The translations under genes and the position numbers were made by a program. DNA of 57,135 nt, from NCBI GenBank assembly GCA_017481575.1, contig JAFUPA010000039.1, positions 1-57,135 on the forward strand, written 5' to 3'. The stretch is from Clostridia bacterium. GTDB taxonomy: Bacteria > Bacillota > Clostridia > Oscillospirales > Acutalibacteraceae. The notes beneath the pieces were generated by a model that did not search any database, was not told the origin of the DNA, and saw only the letters and a list, made by a program, of their open reading frames with translations. Each line of letters opens with the position of its first letter. Within the stretch, counting starts at the first letter, position 1. This document shows positions 16,514-25,447 of the stretch, piece after piece.

Positions 16514-17956
16514 TTATCTTTTCTGCATTGTAATAATTTTTTTGTAGAAATCAACCGCACCCTCAAGTGTGTTGCACTCAATGTTTTCGTTAAGTCCGTG
16601 CATACCCTTCATCTGCTCGGGACCGTAAATAACGGGGGCAAAACGAACACAGCTGTCGCAAATCTTTGAATAGAAGCGGGCATCTGTTGCACCTGTAACA
16701 ACATACGGGCTGCAGCCGACACCGGGGAAGCACTCGTTAATCGCACTTTCAACCATCTTGAAAGCCTCGCCGTTAATGTCAACGCTCGGTGAGGGATAGC
16801 CTTTGTAAACAACCTCTGTTTCGACATTGAACTTCTTTGCAAGGTTTGTGATAACCTCGAGGCTCTCGTCTGTTCCCTGGTGGGGGATGTATCTCATATT
16901 AGCACAGATTGAAGCCTCCTGCGGAATAACGTTGTAGCCGTTTGAACCCTCTGCCATTGTGAATGCAATTGTTGTTGAAAGCATTGCACCTGCCTGCGCA
17001 CTTATCATCGGCAAAAGCTTTTTCATAAGCGGCTTGAAAAGCCAGAGGTTACCGAAAATAAGTCTTAAGCCGAAGCCTGCATAAGGTGCAAGCTGAGTGA
17101 ACATAGCCTCAACCTCGGGCATAAATTCAACGTTGAACGGGTTTTTCTTCTCAACTGCGGCAACAAACTTTGAAAGTCTTGCAATCGGAGTGTTTTTCGG
17201 GGGAGCACTTGCGTGACCGCCTGTCGAGCGTGCGATGAATTTAACGTCGCCGTAGCCCTTTTCAAAAACACCAACCATAGCAAAGTTACCCTTGATACCT
17301 GCCATCGGGTCCTGGATAATTCCGCCGCCCTCGTCACAAACAAGGAAAAGTCGAACGCCCTGCTTGTCAAGGTAATCAACAATTTTCGGCGCACCGTCGC
17401 CGCCGATTTCTTCGGTACAGCTGCTTGCAATGTAAACATCACAGTCGGGTGTGTAGTCTGCCTTGAGCAATTCTTCAACTGCCTGGAAAAATGCCATAAC
17501 CGTACACTTTGTGTCCGATGTGCCACGACCCCAGACCTTGCCTTCTGCAACCTCACCGCTGAACGGGGGATACTTCCATTCGCCCGTTGCTTCAACAACG
17601 TCCTGGTGGCTCATTATAAGTATCGGCTTTTCGCTTGACTTACCCTTCCATTTAAAAAGAAGATTTCCGTCAATTTCTGTCTTTTCAAGCTTTTCGTGAA
17701 CTGTCGGGAAAAGCTTTTCAAGCACCTTGTGGAAGCCGAGGAACTTTTCTGTGTTTACCTCGCCACGCTTTGAAATAGTTTCGTACTGCACCATTTCAGA
17801 GAGCTTGCCGACATATTCTTCGGTTCTCTTCGGGTCGGGATTTGGTGTGTAATCAGCCTTTTTTGTTTTCATAAGGGCTGTTCTGATTACCGCAACCAGC
17901 AGCAAAAGCACAAGCACTGCAATCACGGCAAGAATTAAATAAAGAACATACTTCAT
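16514..17956 (-). CDS. Membrane-anchored M20-family metallopeptidase
   Basis: A 480-residue zinc peptidase/amidohydrolase of the M20 (PM20D1/carboxypeptidase S-like) group. Residues about 4-27 form an N-terminal transmembrane anchor. The two-zinc site is visible as M-S-H-Q-D (about 115), G-R-G-T-S-D (bridging Asp), T-E-E-I-G (catalytic Glu pair), the Asp of V-C-D-E-G, and a C-terminal G-M-H-G-L-N (last His). The R-S-T-G-G-H-A dimerisation-domain motif is also present. Relatives hydrolyse dipeptides or N-acyl amino acids; the substrate here is not known. GAGGCG precedes the ATG, and a consensus promoter lies just upstream. Confidence 0.9.
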   Translation of the reverse strand: MKYVLYLILAVIAVLVLLLLVAVIRTALMKTKKADYTPNPDPKRTEEYVGKLSEMVQYETISKRGEVNTEKFLGFHKVLEKLFPTVHEKLEKTEIDGNLLFKWKGKSSEKPILIMSHQDVVEATGEWKYPPFSGEVAEGKVWGRGTSDTKCTVMAFFQAVEELLKADYTPDCDVYIASSCTEEIGGDGAPKIVDYLDKQGVRLFLVCDEGGGIIQDPMAGIKGNFAMVGVFEKGYGDVKFIARSTGGHASAPPKNTPIARLSKFVAAVEKKNPFNVEFMPEVEAMFTQLAPYAGFGLRLIFGNLWLFKPLMKKLLPMISAQAGAMLSTTIAFTMAEGSNGYNVIPQEASICANMRYIPHQGTDESLEVITNLAKKFNVETEVVYKGYPSPSVDINGEAFKMVESAINECFPGVGCSPYVVTGATDARFYSKICDSCVRFAPVIYGPEQMKGMHGLNENIECNTLEGAVDFYKKIITMQKR

Positions 17957-17986
17957 AGTATCGCCTCTTTTTGATAAATTGGCTTT

Positions 17987-18015
17987 ATTATAGCAGACTT
18001 TACTAAATGTTTCAA
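17987..18015 (-). promoter_or_regulatory. Promoter of the M20 peptidase gene
   Basis: TTGAAA (18010-18015) and TATAAT (17987-17992) on the minus strand, 17-bp spacer. Confidence 0.8.
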
Positions 18016-18040
18016 TCTTTTTTGTTCATATAAATTTTAC

Positions 18041-18069
18041 TTGTCTGTCATTATATGTTGTGCTATAAT
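18041..18069 (+). promoter_or_regulatory. Promoter of the cytoplasmic ceramidase-like gene
   Basis: TTGTCT (18041-18046), 17-bp spacer, TATAAT (18064-18069), divergent from the M20 promoter. Confidence 0.75.
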
Positions 18070-18112
18070 GTAAACGGAAAATTAATTGCTTCTAAACAGG
18101 AGGTTTATTATA

Positions 18113-19546
18113 ATGGATATAGCAGATCTTGCGGCGTCAGCCGTCAAAAAAATAGCTACAAGCAAGGGTAAGCGTCTTCAGAAAAAAGGCACAGCACCCG
18201 AACTCCCGAAGGTTCAGCCCACAACAATCAAAAGTGCAAGCGGTGCAAAATATAATGTCGGTTTCTCTTCAAGAGAAATGATGCCTGACGACTTTGGCAA
18301 GAAGAAATACTACATCGCAGGTCACAAGATGGCGCAGGATATGACTGGTATCCACGACAACCTCACAGCCAGCGCAATGTGGCTCGGCATCGGTGAAGAG
18401 GGCGGTATCATCATTGTTACAGCCGATATCATCGGTCTTACAAACACAGAGGTAAATGTTATCAGAGAAAGTCTTGCTGATTTCTGCAAGGCATCAAAGT
18501 GTAAAGCAATCAACATCTGCTGTACTCATCAGCACGCAGGCTTCGACACCGTTGGCTATTGGGGCAAGCTCCCGAAGACAGGTAAAGTCGATACTTATAT
18601 GCAAAAGATTTTCAAGACCATCAAGGAAATCTGTATAAAAGCTTACGAAAACAGAACTTTGGGTGACCTTTATGTCGGTACAGCTCACGTTCCCGAGGCA
18701 CAGCACGACAAGCGCCCGCCAATTGTTCTTCACGATACACTTACACGTATCCGCTTTGTTCCCGAGAATGGCGCAAAAGAAACATGGCTTCTCAACTTTG
18801 CCGCTCATCCGAACACCCTTGGCGGAGGCAACACCCTCTGCAGTGCCGACTATCCTCACTTCCTTCGTGAGGGTATCTATGCCGAAAAGGATGTCAATGT
18901 CCTCTTCGGTATCGGTGCAATCGGTGCAGTTGACCCGGGTGTGTTTGTTGAGGGTGAGGACGTGTGGCTTCGTACCGAAAAGCAGGGTAAAGCACTTGCC
19001 GCCGCCGCTCTTAAAATTGATAATGACGAGAAAATGGATGCCGAAATCACAGTTCTTCAGCAGCCGTTCTATTACCATGCCGACAACGGTGTTCTTGCCT
19101 TCCTTGCAATGCTCAAGGTTATGAGCTCAAAGATGGTTCCGAGCGAAGAGGCAGGTCTCGGTATGGCTCTCGTTTCAGAAATGACTTACATTAAAATCGG
19201 CTCACAGCAGATTGTTCTCGTTCCGGGCGAAGCGTTCCCCGAGATTGCTTACGGCGGAGCCGCTTCTGCAGAGGAGTCTGCAACAGGCAGAGGAACAGAA
19301 ATTAACCCGCCTACATTTGTCGAGGTTACAGGTGACGAAAACCTGCTTGTTTTCGGTGTCAGCAACGACTTCACAGGCTATGTTGTACCGCCCAACGATT
19401 TCATTCTTCATAAGACACAGCCATACCTCAGCAACGGCAGAGATAAGTTTGACCGCAGCCACTATCACGAGACAAATTCACTCGGCTATTCTGCGGCAAA
19501 AACACTCTCAACCGCCCTTGCTGATATTATGCAGAGAGTTAAATAA
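18113..19546 (+). CDS. Neutral ceramidase-like protein, cytoplasmic copy
   Basis: A 477-residue protein resembling the N-terminal catalytic domain of neutral/alkaline ceramidase. Zinc-site motifs are C-T-H-Q-H-A-G (about 137-143), the His of F-A-A-H-P (about 230) and V-P-G-E (about 370). At the canonical nucleophile site (G-D-V-S-P-N in ceramidases) it reads G-A-V-D-P-G, about residue 273, so the Ser appears replaced by Asp. No signal peptide is present, unlike the secreted relative at 34037-35797. The ceramidase C-terminal beta domain is short or absent. True substrate is uncertain; another amide or ester is possible. AGGAGGT lies eight bases before the ATG at 18113. A PHP gene follows. Confidence 0.6.
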   Translation: MDIADLAASAVKKIATSKGKRLQKKGTAPELPKVQPTTIKSASGAKYNVGFSSREMMPDDFGKKKYYIAGHKMAQDMTGIHDNLTASAMWLGIGEEGGIIIVTADIIGLTNTEVNVIRESLADFCKASKCKAINICCTHQHAGFDTVGYWGKLPKTGKVDTYMQKIFKTIKEICIKAYENRTLGDLYVGTAHVPEAQHDKRPPIVLHDTLTRIRFVPENGAKETWLLNFAAHPNTLGGGNTLCSADYPHFLREGIYAEKDVNVLFGIGAIGAVDPGVFVEGEDVWLRTEKQGKALAAAALKIDNDEKMDAEITVLQQPFYYHADNGVLAFLAMLKVMSSKMVPSEEAGLGMALVSEMTYIKIGSQQIVLVPGEAFPEIAYGGAASAEESATGRGTEINPPTFVEVTGDENLLVFGVSNDFTGYVVPPNDFILHKTQPYLSNGRDKFDRSHYHETNSLGYSAAKTLSTALADIMQRVK

Positions 19547-19550
19547 TTTT

Positions 19551-19584
19551 CAGGGCAGTACGGTTTTTGACTTGTACTGTCCTG
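19551..19584 (+). terminator. Weak terminator-like hairpin
   Basis: An 11-bp stem with one G-T pair (19551-19561/19574-19584), followed only by CGCTGTTTAAGTTTTG. Probably partial termination or an mRNA 3' stabiliser ahead of the PHP gene. Confidence 0.45.
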
Positions 19585-19618
19585 CGCTGTTTAAGTTTTG
19601 TCAAAGGAAAATTTTGAG

Positions 19619-20287
19619 ATGGAATACAAGTATGAATTGCATTGTCACACGGGCGATGTCAGCCGTTGTGCGGCTTGTCCTGCTGACAAGGCGGTCGAAA
19701 TTTACAAGTCAAAAGGCTATTCGGGTATGGTCATAACCGACCATTATTCACCGCAGACTTTTCTCGACAGGCATCTTTTTTGCCCTCAGAAGGAAACGGA
19801 TTTTTATTTGAGAGGTTACGAAAAAGCGCTTGCCGCCGCAGGCGATGATTTTACCGTTTTGTTCGGTATGGAGCTTCGCTTTTACGGCAACGGTAACGAC
19901 TACCTTGTTTACGGCATCACACCCGAGTTTATCCGTGAGCACGGCAACCTTATGACATACTATCCACGCAGGTTTTATGAGCTGTGTAAAAAACACAATA
20001 TGATTTTTCTGCAGGCGCATCCTTTCAGACCGTATATTTTCAGAACAAACCCGAAATACCTTGACGGTTGTGAGGTTTACAACGGCAAGGGCAAAAACAC
20101 GGATATCAACGAGAAAGCCGAAGCCTGGGCAGAGAAAAGCAATATGAAAATCCGTGTCGGTGGAACAGATTTCCACCGTGAAGCGCATATCGAAAATTTA
20201 AGCGGAATTATCACAACAGAAAAAATCAGCAATAACGACGACTTGTTGCGAATTCTCCGAAGCGGAGATTTTAAAATTATAAAATAG
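19619..20287 (+). CDS. PHP-domain phosphoesterase, cytoplasmic
   Basis: A 222-residue metal-dependent phosphoesterase of the PHP family. The trinuclear metal site can be followed through H-C-H-T near residue 8, T-D-H-Y near 41, Q-A-H-P-F near 137 and G-T-D-F-H near 182. Relatives include histidinol phosphatase, RNase AM (YciV/TrpH) and various uncharacterised phosphatases. There is no his operon nearby, so histidinol phosphate is unlikely as substrate. AAAGGA precedes the ATG at 19619; an upstream TTG is rejected. It follows the cytoplasmic ceramidase-like gene and precedes a secreted hydrolase by 40 bases. A secreted PHP protein of different length lies at 25448. Confidence 0.85.
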   Translation: MEYKYELHCHTGDVSRCAACPADKAVEIYKSKGYSGMVITDHYSPQTFLDRHLFCPQKETDFYLRGYEKALAAAGDDFTVLFGMELRFYGNGNDYLVYGITPEFIREHGNLMTYYPRRFYELCKKHNMIFLQAHPFRPYIFRTNPKYLDGCEVYNGKGKNTDINEKAEAWAEKSNMKIRVGGTDFHREAHIENLSGIITTEKISNNDDLLRILRSGDFKIIK

Positions 20288-20327
20288 CGTTGCAGACCCT
20301 TAATTTTTGTAAAAGGAGGCGAAACCG

Positions 20328-22097
20328 ATGAAGCAAAAAGTCCAAAGGCTTGTGTCTATGATTCTTGTAACATTAACGCTTGCGTTAAGCGTTCCGATAA
20401 CAACATTTGCAAAAGAGGAAGAGATACCTATGCCCGGCAAAAACGAATTCAGATGTGACTGGTTTGACGAAACAATAATTTATCCTTATAAATATTCAGA
20501 TTCTTACTTTATCGGCAATGCCTACGACTACAACCACGATCTTGCACTTTTCTCCCTGTGTGTTTCAATGGCTTCCTTCGGTTCCTTTGATACCGAAAAT
20601 CCCGACCAGAATATAAAGATGATGCTCGAGGAATGTGGCTATGACTTCACAAGCTACGGTTACGACACCGAGGGCTACGACACCGTCGGACTTGCAATCG
20701 GCACCAAAAAGGTTGACCTGAACGGTGAGCCGACAACACTCGTTATCGCCGCTATCAGAAGCGGAAACTACGGTATGGAGTGGGGCGGAAATCTGCGTGT
20801 CGGCACAGGCGAAAATCACGAGGGATTTGACATTTCCAAGGATACTGCAATACATTATTTCAATGAATTTTGCAAAGACTTTGAGCCCTACGGCACGGTA
20901 AAGCTCCTTATTCCCGGCTACAGCCGAGGCTCGTCAATTGCAAATCTGTTTGCCGCAGAAATAGTGGACTCAAGCTATGTCGAAACTCTTAACGGTGAAA
21001 CGGACTATATCAAAAACGCAGGCTTTACTAACGAAAACCTCTATACCTACCTTTACGAAACCCCTCAATGCACAAGCGACACAAAGGCGAGAGATGTGGT
21101 TTACGATAACATTTTTAACATAATCAACCCGAGCGATTATGTCCCGATGTTTGTTATGGATAACTTCAATTTCACCGTTTACGGACGCACTCTTTATCTT
21201 CCGTCGGCAAGCCGTGCGGACGATTACGACAGCCTTTACACCGCCGCTTGTGAGGAGTTTGACTCATTTATGGCGCACACCGGCAAGGAGTCAAAGGACT
21301 TCTTTTACAGCAAAGAGGATACATTTTCCTGCGAACTGATTTTCAAAAATGTCTTTTCCTACCTTGCAACCGAGGTTATGGTGGACAGAGAAAATTATGT
21401 CGAAAAATATGAGGATTCCCTCATTTTCTTCACAGGTCAGTATCTCGGCAAAAAGCGAACGGTCAAGGACCTTGCACGTTCTGTCGGAACAATGGCACTT
21501 GCAACGGTTGTTGCGCTCATTCCGTCAAATTACGAAAGAATTAAGACGGACGGTTACCGTTCCTACATTGCAGATTACCTCGCCGAAAAAACAACCGAAA
21601 GCGAGCTGACAGACGAGAATATCGAAGGCTTGATTGACTTGTTCATTGAAGTTCTCGACCTTATCAAAAATCATCGCACTGCAATCCCGACCCTCATTTC
21701 GCAGATAAACACGGTTGTCAACGTTCATCAGCCCTATGTTACAATGACGTGGATGCGTATTCTTGATGCACAGACAATGGAAACCATAAATGCTGACATT
21801 GATGACGAGCTTCGTCTTAACTGGAACAAGCTCAAGCTCAAATACAATTCCTACGGCAAGCTCGATGCCGAGTTTGACGAGGACGGAGGCTATGTCCTCT
21901 GGGCAAGCGATAACGAAGAGGTTGCAACTGTCAGCGAGGACGGCGTAGTCTACGCAAAGTCAAGGGGAACTGCAACCCTTACCGCCACTCTTTACTCGGC
22001 TGACGGAATGGTTTTGGACGAGGCATTCGCAACGATAGATGTTGATATGAATGCAATTCAGGTCGCAATTTATAAAATCAAAAATATTTTCACTTAA
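20328..22097 (+). CDS. Secreted class-3-lipase-like hydrolase with Ig-like domain
   Basis: A 589-residue exported protein. A signal peptide covers about residues 1-28, with cleavage near T-F-A-K. The middle is an alpha/beta hydrolase: the nucleophile elbow is G-Y-S-R-G (about 197-201), and N-P-S-D-Y-V-P (about 267-273) matches the Asp region of class 3 lipases. About 505-575 is a bacterial Ig-like (Big_2) domain with the V-A-T-V-S-E-D-G-V-V-Y-A core, often used to attach to the cell surface or to carbohydrate. The protein ends in a short amphipathic helix. It probably hydrolyses a lipid or ester outside the cell; substrate unknown. AAAGGAGG precedes the ATG. A terminator follows at once. Confidence 0.78.
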   Translation: MKQKVQRLVSMILVTLTLALSVPITTFAKEEEIPMPGKNEFRCDWFDETIIYPYKYSDSYFIGNAYDYNHDLALFSLCVSMASFGSFDTENPDQNIKMMLEECGYDFTSYGYDTEGYDTVGLAIGTKKVDLNGEPTTLVIAAIRSGNYGMEWGGNLRVGTGENHEGFDISKDTAIHYFNEFCKDFEPYGTVKLLIPGYSRGSSIANLFAAEIVDSSYVETLNGETDYIKNAGFTNENLYTYLYETPQCTSDTKARDVVYDNIFNIINPSDYVPMFVMDNFNFTVYGRTLYLPSASRADDYDSLYTAACEEFDSFMAHTGKESKDFFYSKEDTFSCELIFKNVFSYLATEVMVDRENYVEKYEDSLIFFTGQYLGKKRTVKDLARSVGTMALATVVALIPSNYERIKTDGYRSYIADYLAEKTTESELTDENIEGLIDLFIEVLDLIKNHRTAIPTLISQINTVVNVHQPYVTMTWMRILDAQTMETINADIDDELRLNWNKLKLKYNSYGKLDAEFDEDGGYVLWASDNEEVATVSEDGVVYAKSRGTATLTATLYSADGMVLDEAFATIDVDMNAIQVAIYKIKNIFT

Positions 22098-22101
22098 AAT
22101 T

Positions 22102-22127
22102 AAGTCGCAGTTTAACTACTGCGACTT
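22102..22127. terminator. Terminator between converging lipase and flippase genes
   Basis: The 10-bp perfect stem 22102-22111/22118-22127 has a 6-base loop, then TTCATTTTT on the plus side. The minus-strand flippase stop codon lies inside the hairpin. Confidence 0.85.
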
Positions 22128-23659
22128 TTCATTTTTCCTATTGTAAGATTTTTTGCCCAATGAATTTCCTCTTTGTTAATCGAAGTGAAAACACGAAGCA
22201 AAAGAACATAAACTGTAACGCTCAATAAAATTCCTGCAACAGCCGTACCTTTCAGCCCGAAATCAAGCTGTGAAAAAGAGAAAACAATGTTTTTGATACT
22301 GCCTGCTGATACCACACACAAAATCGGAATGACAATGTCTCTAAAAAGGTCAATCCGTACCTCGCTTACTTTTGTCAGCCTGCGGAAACTCAAAAAGAAG
22401 TTTATAATCTCGCTCATAAAAACAACAATTATGTAACCCTTGACCGAAAATATCGGCACAAGCAAATATACAAACACAACGCAGATACAAGCGTCAATTA
22501 TGTTGTACCGCATATAGCTTACCTGCTGGTCAAGTCCCTTGAGCATTCCGTCAATTGTCATATCCATATACATAATCGGTATAAGAGGGGAGAGTACCTG
22601 CGTGTAAAATCCCGCACTCTCATTTCCGTAAATTGCAAGCGAAAGCTCGGTAGAGTTAAAATACATTATCCCCGCCGTGCCGATTGCAAACATCAGGGTA
22701 ATGTGCAGAACTCTTGCAATCATATAACCGATTCTTGTGTGGTTTTTTGCAATATGCTGTGCGGCAATTTCGGGCACAAGCAAGCCTGAAAGCGACGACA
22801 GCAACGCTGACGGATAAAGCACAAGCGGCAATGCCATACCGTGTATAACACCGTAGGTTGCCATTGCTGTCTGCGGATTGCTTCCCGATTTGCGGAAACC
22901 GACGGGTATCAGCAGATGCTCAACTGTCATAAGGATTGAGCGCATCTCCGAACCGATTGCGTCGGGCAGAGCAATACGGAGCATTTTTTTGATGATTTCC
23001 TGCGGCTTTTCAAGTATTTCGGGCTTGACAGTCGATATTCTGTAAAGCACAAACGAGCAGGCGGCTGAAAAAATCTCCGCACACGTCATACCGAAAACAA
23101 TCGCTACGCACGAGGCTTCAAGTCCGTGCGAAAGCACACTGCGAAGGGAGAAAACCGTAACGGTTATTTTAAAAACCTGCTCTGCAAACTGCACAACCGT
23201 GTAGCGCACAAGCTTGCCCACAGCGGTGAAATAACCGCCGAGAGCCGCCGAAACCGCCACAAACGGCAGACTTAACGCAAGCACCTTTAACGATGGTATA
23301 CTGCGTATGTCACAAATCCATTTCTGACCTATCAGCTCCGAAAATCCCGACATAATGTAAGCGATAACCGTTCCGCAGATAAGCGAATAAAAAATGCACA
23401 GCCGCATAATCCTGCGTTCAGAATATTTTCCGAGCGTAAGGTTATCTGCAACCAACCGCATTGCGGCAAGCCGTATACCTGCCGAGGCAAAAGTGATTGC
23501 CATACCGTAAACTGCGGTAATCAGTTGAAAAAGTCCTATGCCGTCAGCACCGATTTTATTTGTAAGGTAAACGTTAAAGCTGACCGATACCGTCCTCATC
23601 AAAAAGGAGGTTGCGGTCAGCAGTATTGTGTTGTGTAAAAGCTTTTTTGCACCGCCCAT
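22112..23659 (-). CDS. SpoVB/MurJ-type lipid-linked glycan flippase
   Basis: A 515-residue polytopic membrane protein of the MOP superfamily, closest in form to the stage V sporulation protein B/polysaccharide flippase branch. It has about 14 hydrophobic helices and opens with the typical N-terminus (T-x-L-x-x-x-x-F-L-x-R), the G-A-D-G-I-G-L-F-Q loop and the A-G-I-R-L-A-A segment of helix 2. It should flip lipid-linked oligosaccharide precursors to the outer face for cell-wall, spore cortex or surface glycan synthesis. AAGGTG precedes the ATG. In this neighbourhood it sits between two secreted hydrolases but on the other strand, so a shared job is only suggestive. Confidence 0.85.
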   Translation of the reverse strand: MGGAKKLLHNTILLTATSFLMRTVSVSFNVYLTNKIGADGIGLFQLITAVYGMAITFASAGIRLAAMRLVADNLTLGKYSERRIMRLCIFYSLICGTVIAYIMSGFSELIGQKWICDIRSIPSLKVLALSLPFVAVSAALGGYFTAVGKLVRYTVVQFAEQVFKITVTVFSLRSVLSHGLEASCVAIVFGMTCAEIFSAACSFVLYRISTVKPEILEKPQEIIKKMLRIALPDAIGSEMRSILMTVEHLLIPVGFRKSGSNPQTAMATYGVIHGMALPLVLYPSALLSSLSGLLVPEIAAQHIAKNHTRIGYMIARVLHITLMFAIGTAGIMYFNSTELSLAIYGNESAGFYTQVLSPLIPIMYMDMTIDGMLKGLDQQVSYMRYNIIDACICVVFVYLLVPIFSVKGYIIVVFMSEIINFFLSFRRLTKVSEVRIDLFRDIVIPILCVVSAGSIKNIVFSFSQLDFGLKGTAVAGILLSVTVYVLLLRVFTSINKEEIHWAKNLTIGKMKSRSS

Positions 23660-23703
23660 AAAATCACCTTTTAAATATTATGCCGTAAAAGGGTGATTAA
23701 GAA

Positions 23704-23732
23704 TTGAAATCACAGGAATGATGTGGTAAAAT
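23704..23732 (+). promoter_or_regulatory. Promoter of the LCAT-like hydrolase gene
   Basis: TTGAAA (23704-23709), 17-bp spacer, TAAAAT (23727-23732). Confidence 0.65.
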
Positions 23733-23755
23733 ATCCGTATCAGGAGGGATACAAT

Positions 23756-25252
23756 ATGAAAAAACTTCTTGCAATTTTACTTTCAGTTATTATCGCATTT
23801 TCGTTGAGCGTTTCAATCTTCGCTCAGTCAGATTCGGACGAATGTGATTGCGGCTACATACCCGTGATTTTCGTAACAGGCTTTGCTTATACCGAGCTTG
23901 TTGCAAATGCCGGCACAGAGGATGAATACGGCGCATTCGGTGTTGAAAATGAAGCTATCATTGAAATGGTAAAGGGGCTTATATTCCCGCTCATTTCACT
24001 TCTTATTACCCGTGATTACGACACCTTTGCACACCGCTTGAGTGCAGACGTTATGGAGCTTTTCTACGATGCAAGCTGTGACGAAAACGGCGTTCCCAAA
24101 AATCCGACGGTAGATATTGAACGCTTTAATCCGCCGACGGCAGAGCATTATCCCAACGAATATTCGACCTTCCGCTACGATTGGCGAAAGGATATTTTCG
24201 ACATTGCCGCCGAGCTTAACGATTATATCGAGGAAACAAAGCGTCTTACCGGTCACAGCAAGGTTGCTCTTCGTTCCGAGAGTATGGGCGGTGCCGTTAC
24301 AATGGCATATCTCAAAACTTACGGCTACGACAGCGTTGAAACCGTTGTTATGCAGTCCTCTGCCTTTGACGGAATTTCGACAATCAGCTCACTTTTTGTC
24401 GGTGACCTCACCATTGACCCGCAGTCGCTTGTCAATTACATAGCTAACTTTATGGAGGGTAACTCCACCGAAACAGTATTGTACCGTGCACTTTATCTTT
24501 CACTTGCAAAGTTTATCATCAACCCTGTTGTCAGTCTGCTCGGCAACTTTATCGGCAATATTCAGGATATAGTTTACGACGAGTGCATCAAGCCACTCTT
24601 TGGTTACATTCCGGGACTCTGGGCATTTGTCACTCCCGAAACCTACGAGGAAGCAAAGGCATTTATGCTTGACGAGGAAGTCAATGCCGAGCTTATCAAA
24701 AAGATTGATAAATACCACTACGAGGTGCTCAACAAGCGTGACGAAATAATTGCCGACGCTATGGCAAACGGTGTTAATTTTGCAATTTTCTCAAACTACG
24801 GCAAGGGTGCTTTGCCGCTCGGTGAATACAGTATGAGCCAGAGCGATTTCCTTATCGAAACCGAACACACCTCACTCGGTGCAACCTGTGCAAAATACGG
24901 CGAAACTCTCGGCGACGGTTATGTTCAGGCGATTGACGACGGACACAACCACGTTTCACCCGACAATATGATTGACGCTTCAACCTGCTCTTTCCCCGAA
25001 ATCACGTGGTTTGTCAAGGATATGATGCACACCTGGTATACTGACGGCTACAACGAGTTTGTTTACAAGCTCATTTATACCGAGGGACAGGAGACAATCC
25101 ACACCTACGAGGAATATCCGCAGTTCCTTGTAAATAACCAGGAAACCGAAGCCCTTGAGCCCCTCACGGCAGAGAATTCCGACACCCAGAGCACAGACGT
25201 TGATTACGGTGCAGTGTTAGATTTAATTATTGATAAAATCAAATCTGAATAA
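23756..25252 (+). CDS. Secreted LCAT-like alpha/beta hydrolase
   Basis: A 498-residue exported protein. A signal peptide covers about 1-25, cleaved near I-F-A-Q. The fold resembles the lecithin:cholesterol acyltransferase/PGAP1 type: an early V-I-F-V-T-G-F oxyanion strand, the nucleophile elbow R-S-E-S-M-G-G (about 172-178, Ser in place of the usual Gly before Glu), L-G-D-G-Y-V (about 384, catalytic Asp) and H-N-H-V-S-P (about 394, catalytic His). It is therefore likely an esterase, phospholipase or acyltransferase acting outside the cell. A hydrophobic insertion lies at about 235-280, and the protein ends in an amphipathic helix. AGGAGGG precedes the ATG. It has its own promoter and a very strong terminator. 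Confidence 0.78.
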   Translation: MKKLLAILLSVIIAFSLSVSIFAQSDSDECDCGYIPVIFVTGFAYTELVANAGTEDEYGAFGVENEAIIEMVKGLIFPLISLLITRDYDTFAHRLSADVMELFYDASCDENGVPKNPTVDIERFNPPTAEHYPNEYSTFRYDWRKDIFDIAAELNDYIEETKRLTGHSKVALRSESMGGAVTMAYLKTYGYDSVETVVMQSSAFDGISTISSLFVGDLTIDPQSLVNYIANFMEGNSTETVLYRALYLSLAKFIINPVVSLLGNFIGNIQDIVYDECIKPLFGYIPGLWAFVTPETYEEAKAFMLDEEVNAELIKKIDKYHYEVLNKRDEIIADAMANGVNFAIFSNYGKGALPLGEYSMSQSDFLIETEHTSLGATCAKYGETLGDGYVQAIDDGHNHVSPDNMIDASTCSFPEITWFVKDMMHTWYTDGYNEFVYKLIYTEGQETIHTYEEYPQFLVNNQETEALEPLTAENSDTQSTDVDYGAVLDLIIDKIKSE

Positions 25253-25273
25253 TGAATTGCTGATTTGTCATAC

Positions 25274-25310
25274 AAAAAGCAGGAGCGAACTTTACTCGCT
25301 CCTGCTTTTT
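25274..25310 (+). terminator. Strong intrinsic terminator
   Basis: A 15-bp perfect stem (25274-25288/25296-25310), 7-base loop, the 3' arm ending in TTTTT. A symmetrical AAAAA arm means it could also act on the minus strand. Confidence 0.93.
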
Positions 25311-25447
25311 GGTTAATTTTATCAATTTAAATCCCGTATTTAGTGCAATTTGCTAATCTTGAAAAAATGCCAATCTTTTGCTGGAATTGCTTAACACTTT
25401 GTGCTAAAATTACAATGTTAATTTATATTTCATTGGAGGTAATATAA

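Noticed and set aside
23660-23703. Promoter for the minus-strand flippase
   Set aside because: A -10-like CATAAT is present but I found no acceptable -35 at the right distance, so it was not listed.
25380-25430. Promoter for the secreted PHP gene
   Set aside because: An extended -10 (TGCTAAAAT) is visible but the -35 region is poor, so I left it out as a feature.
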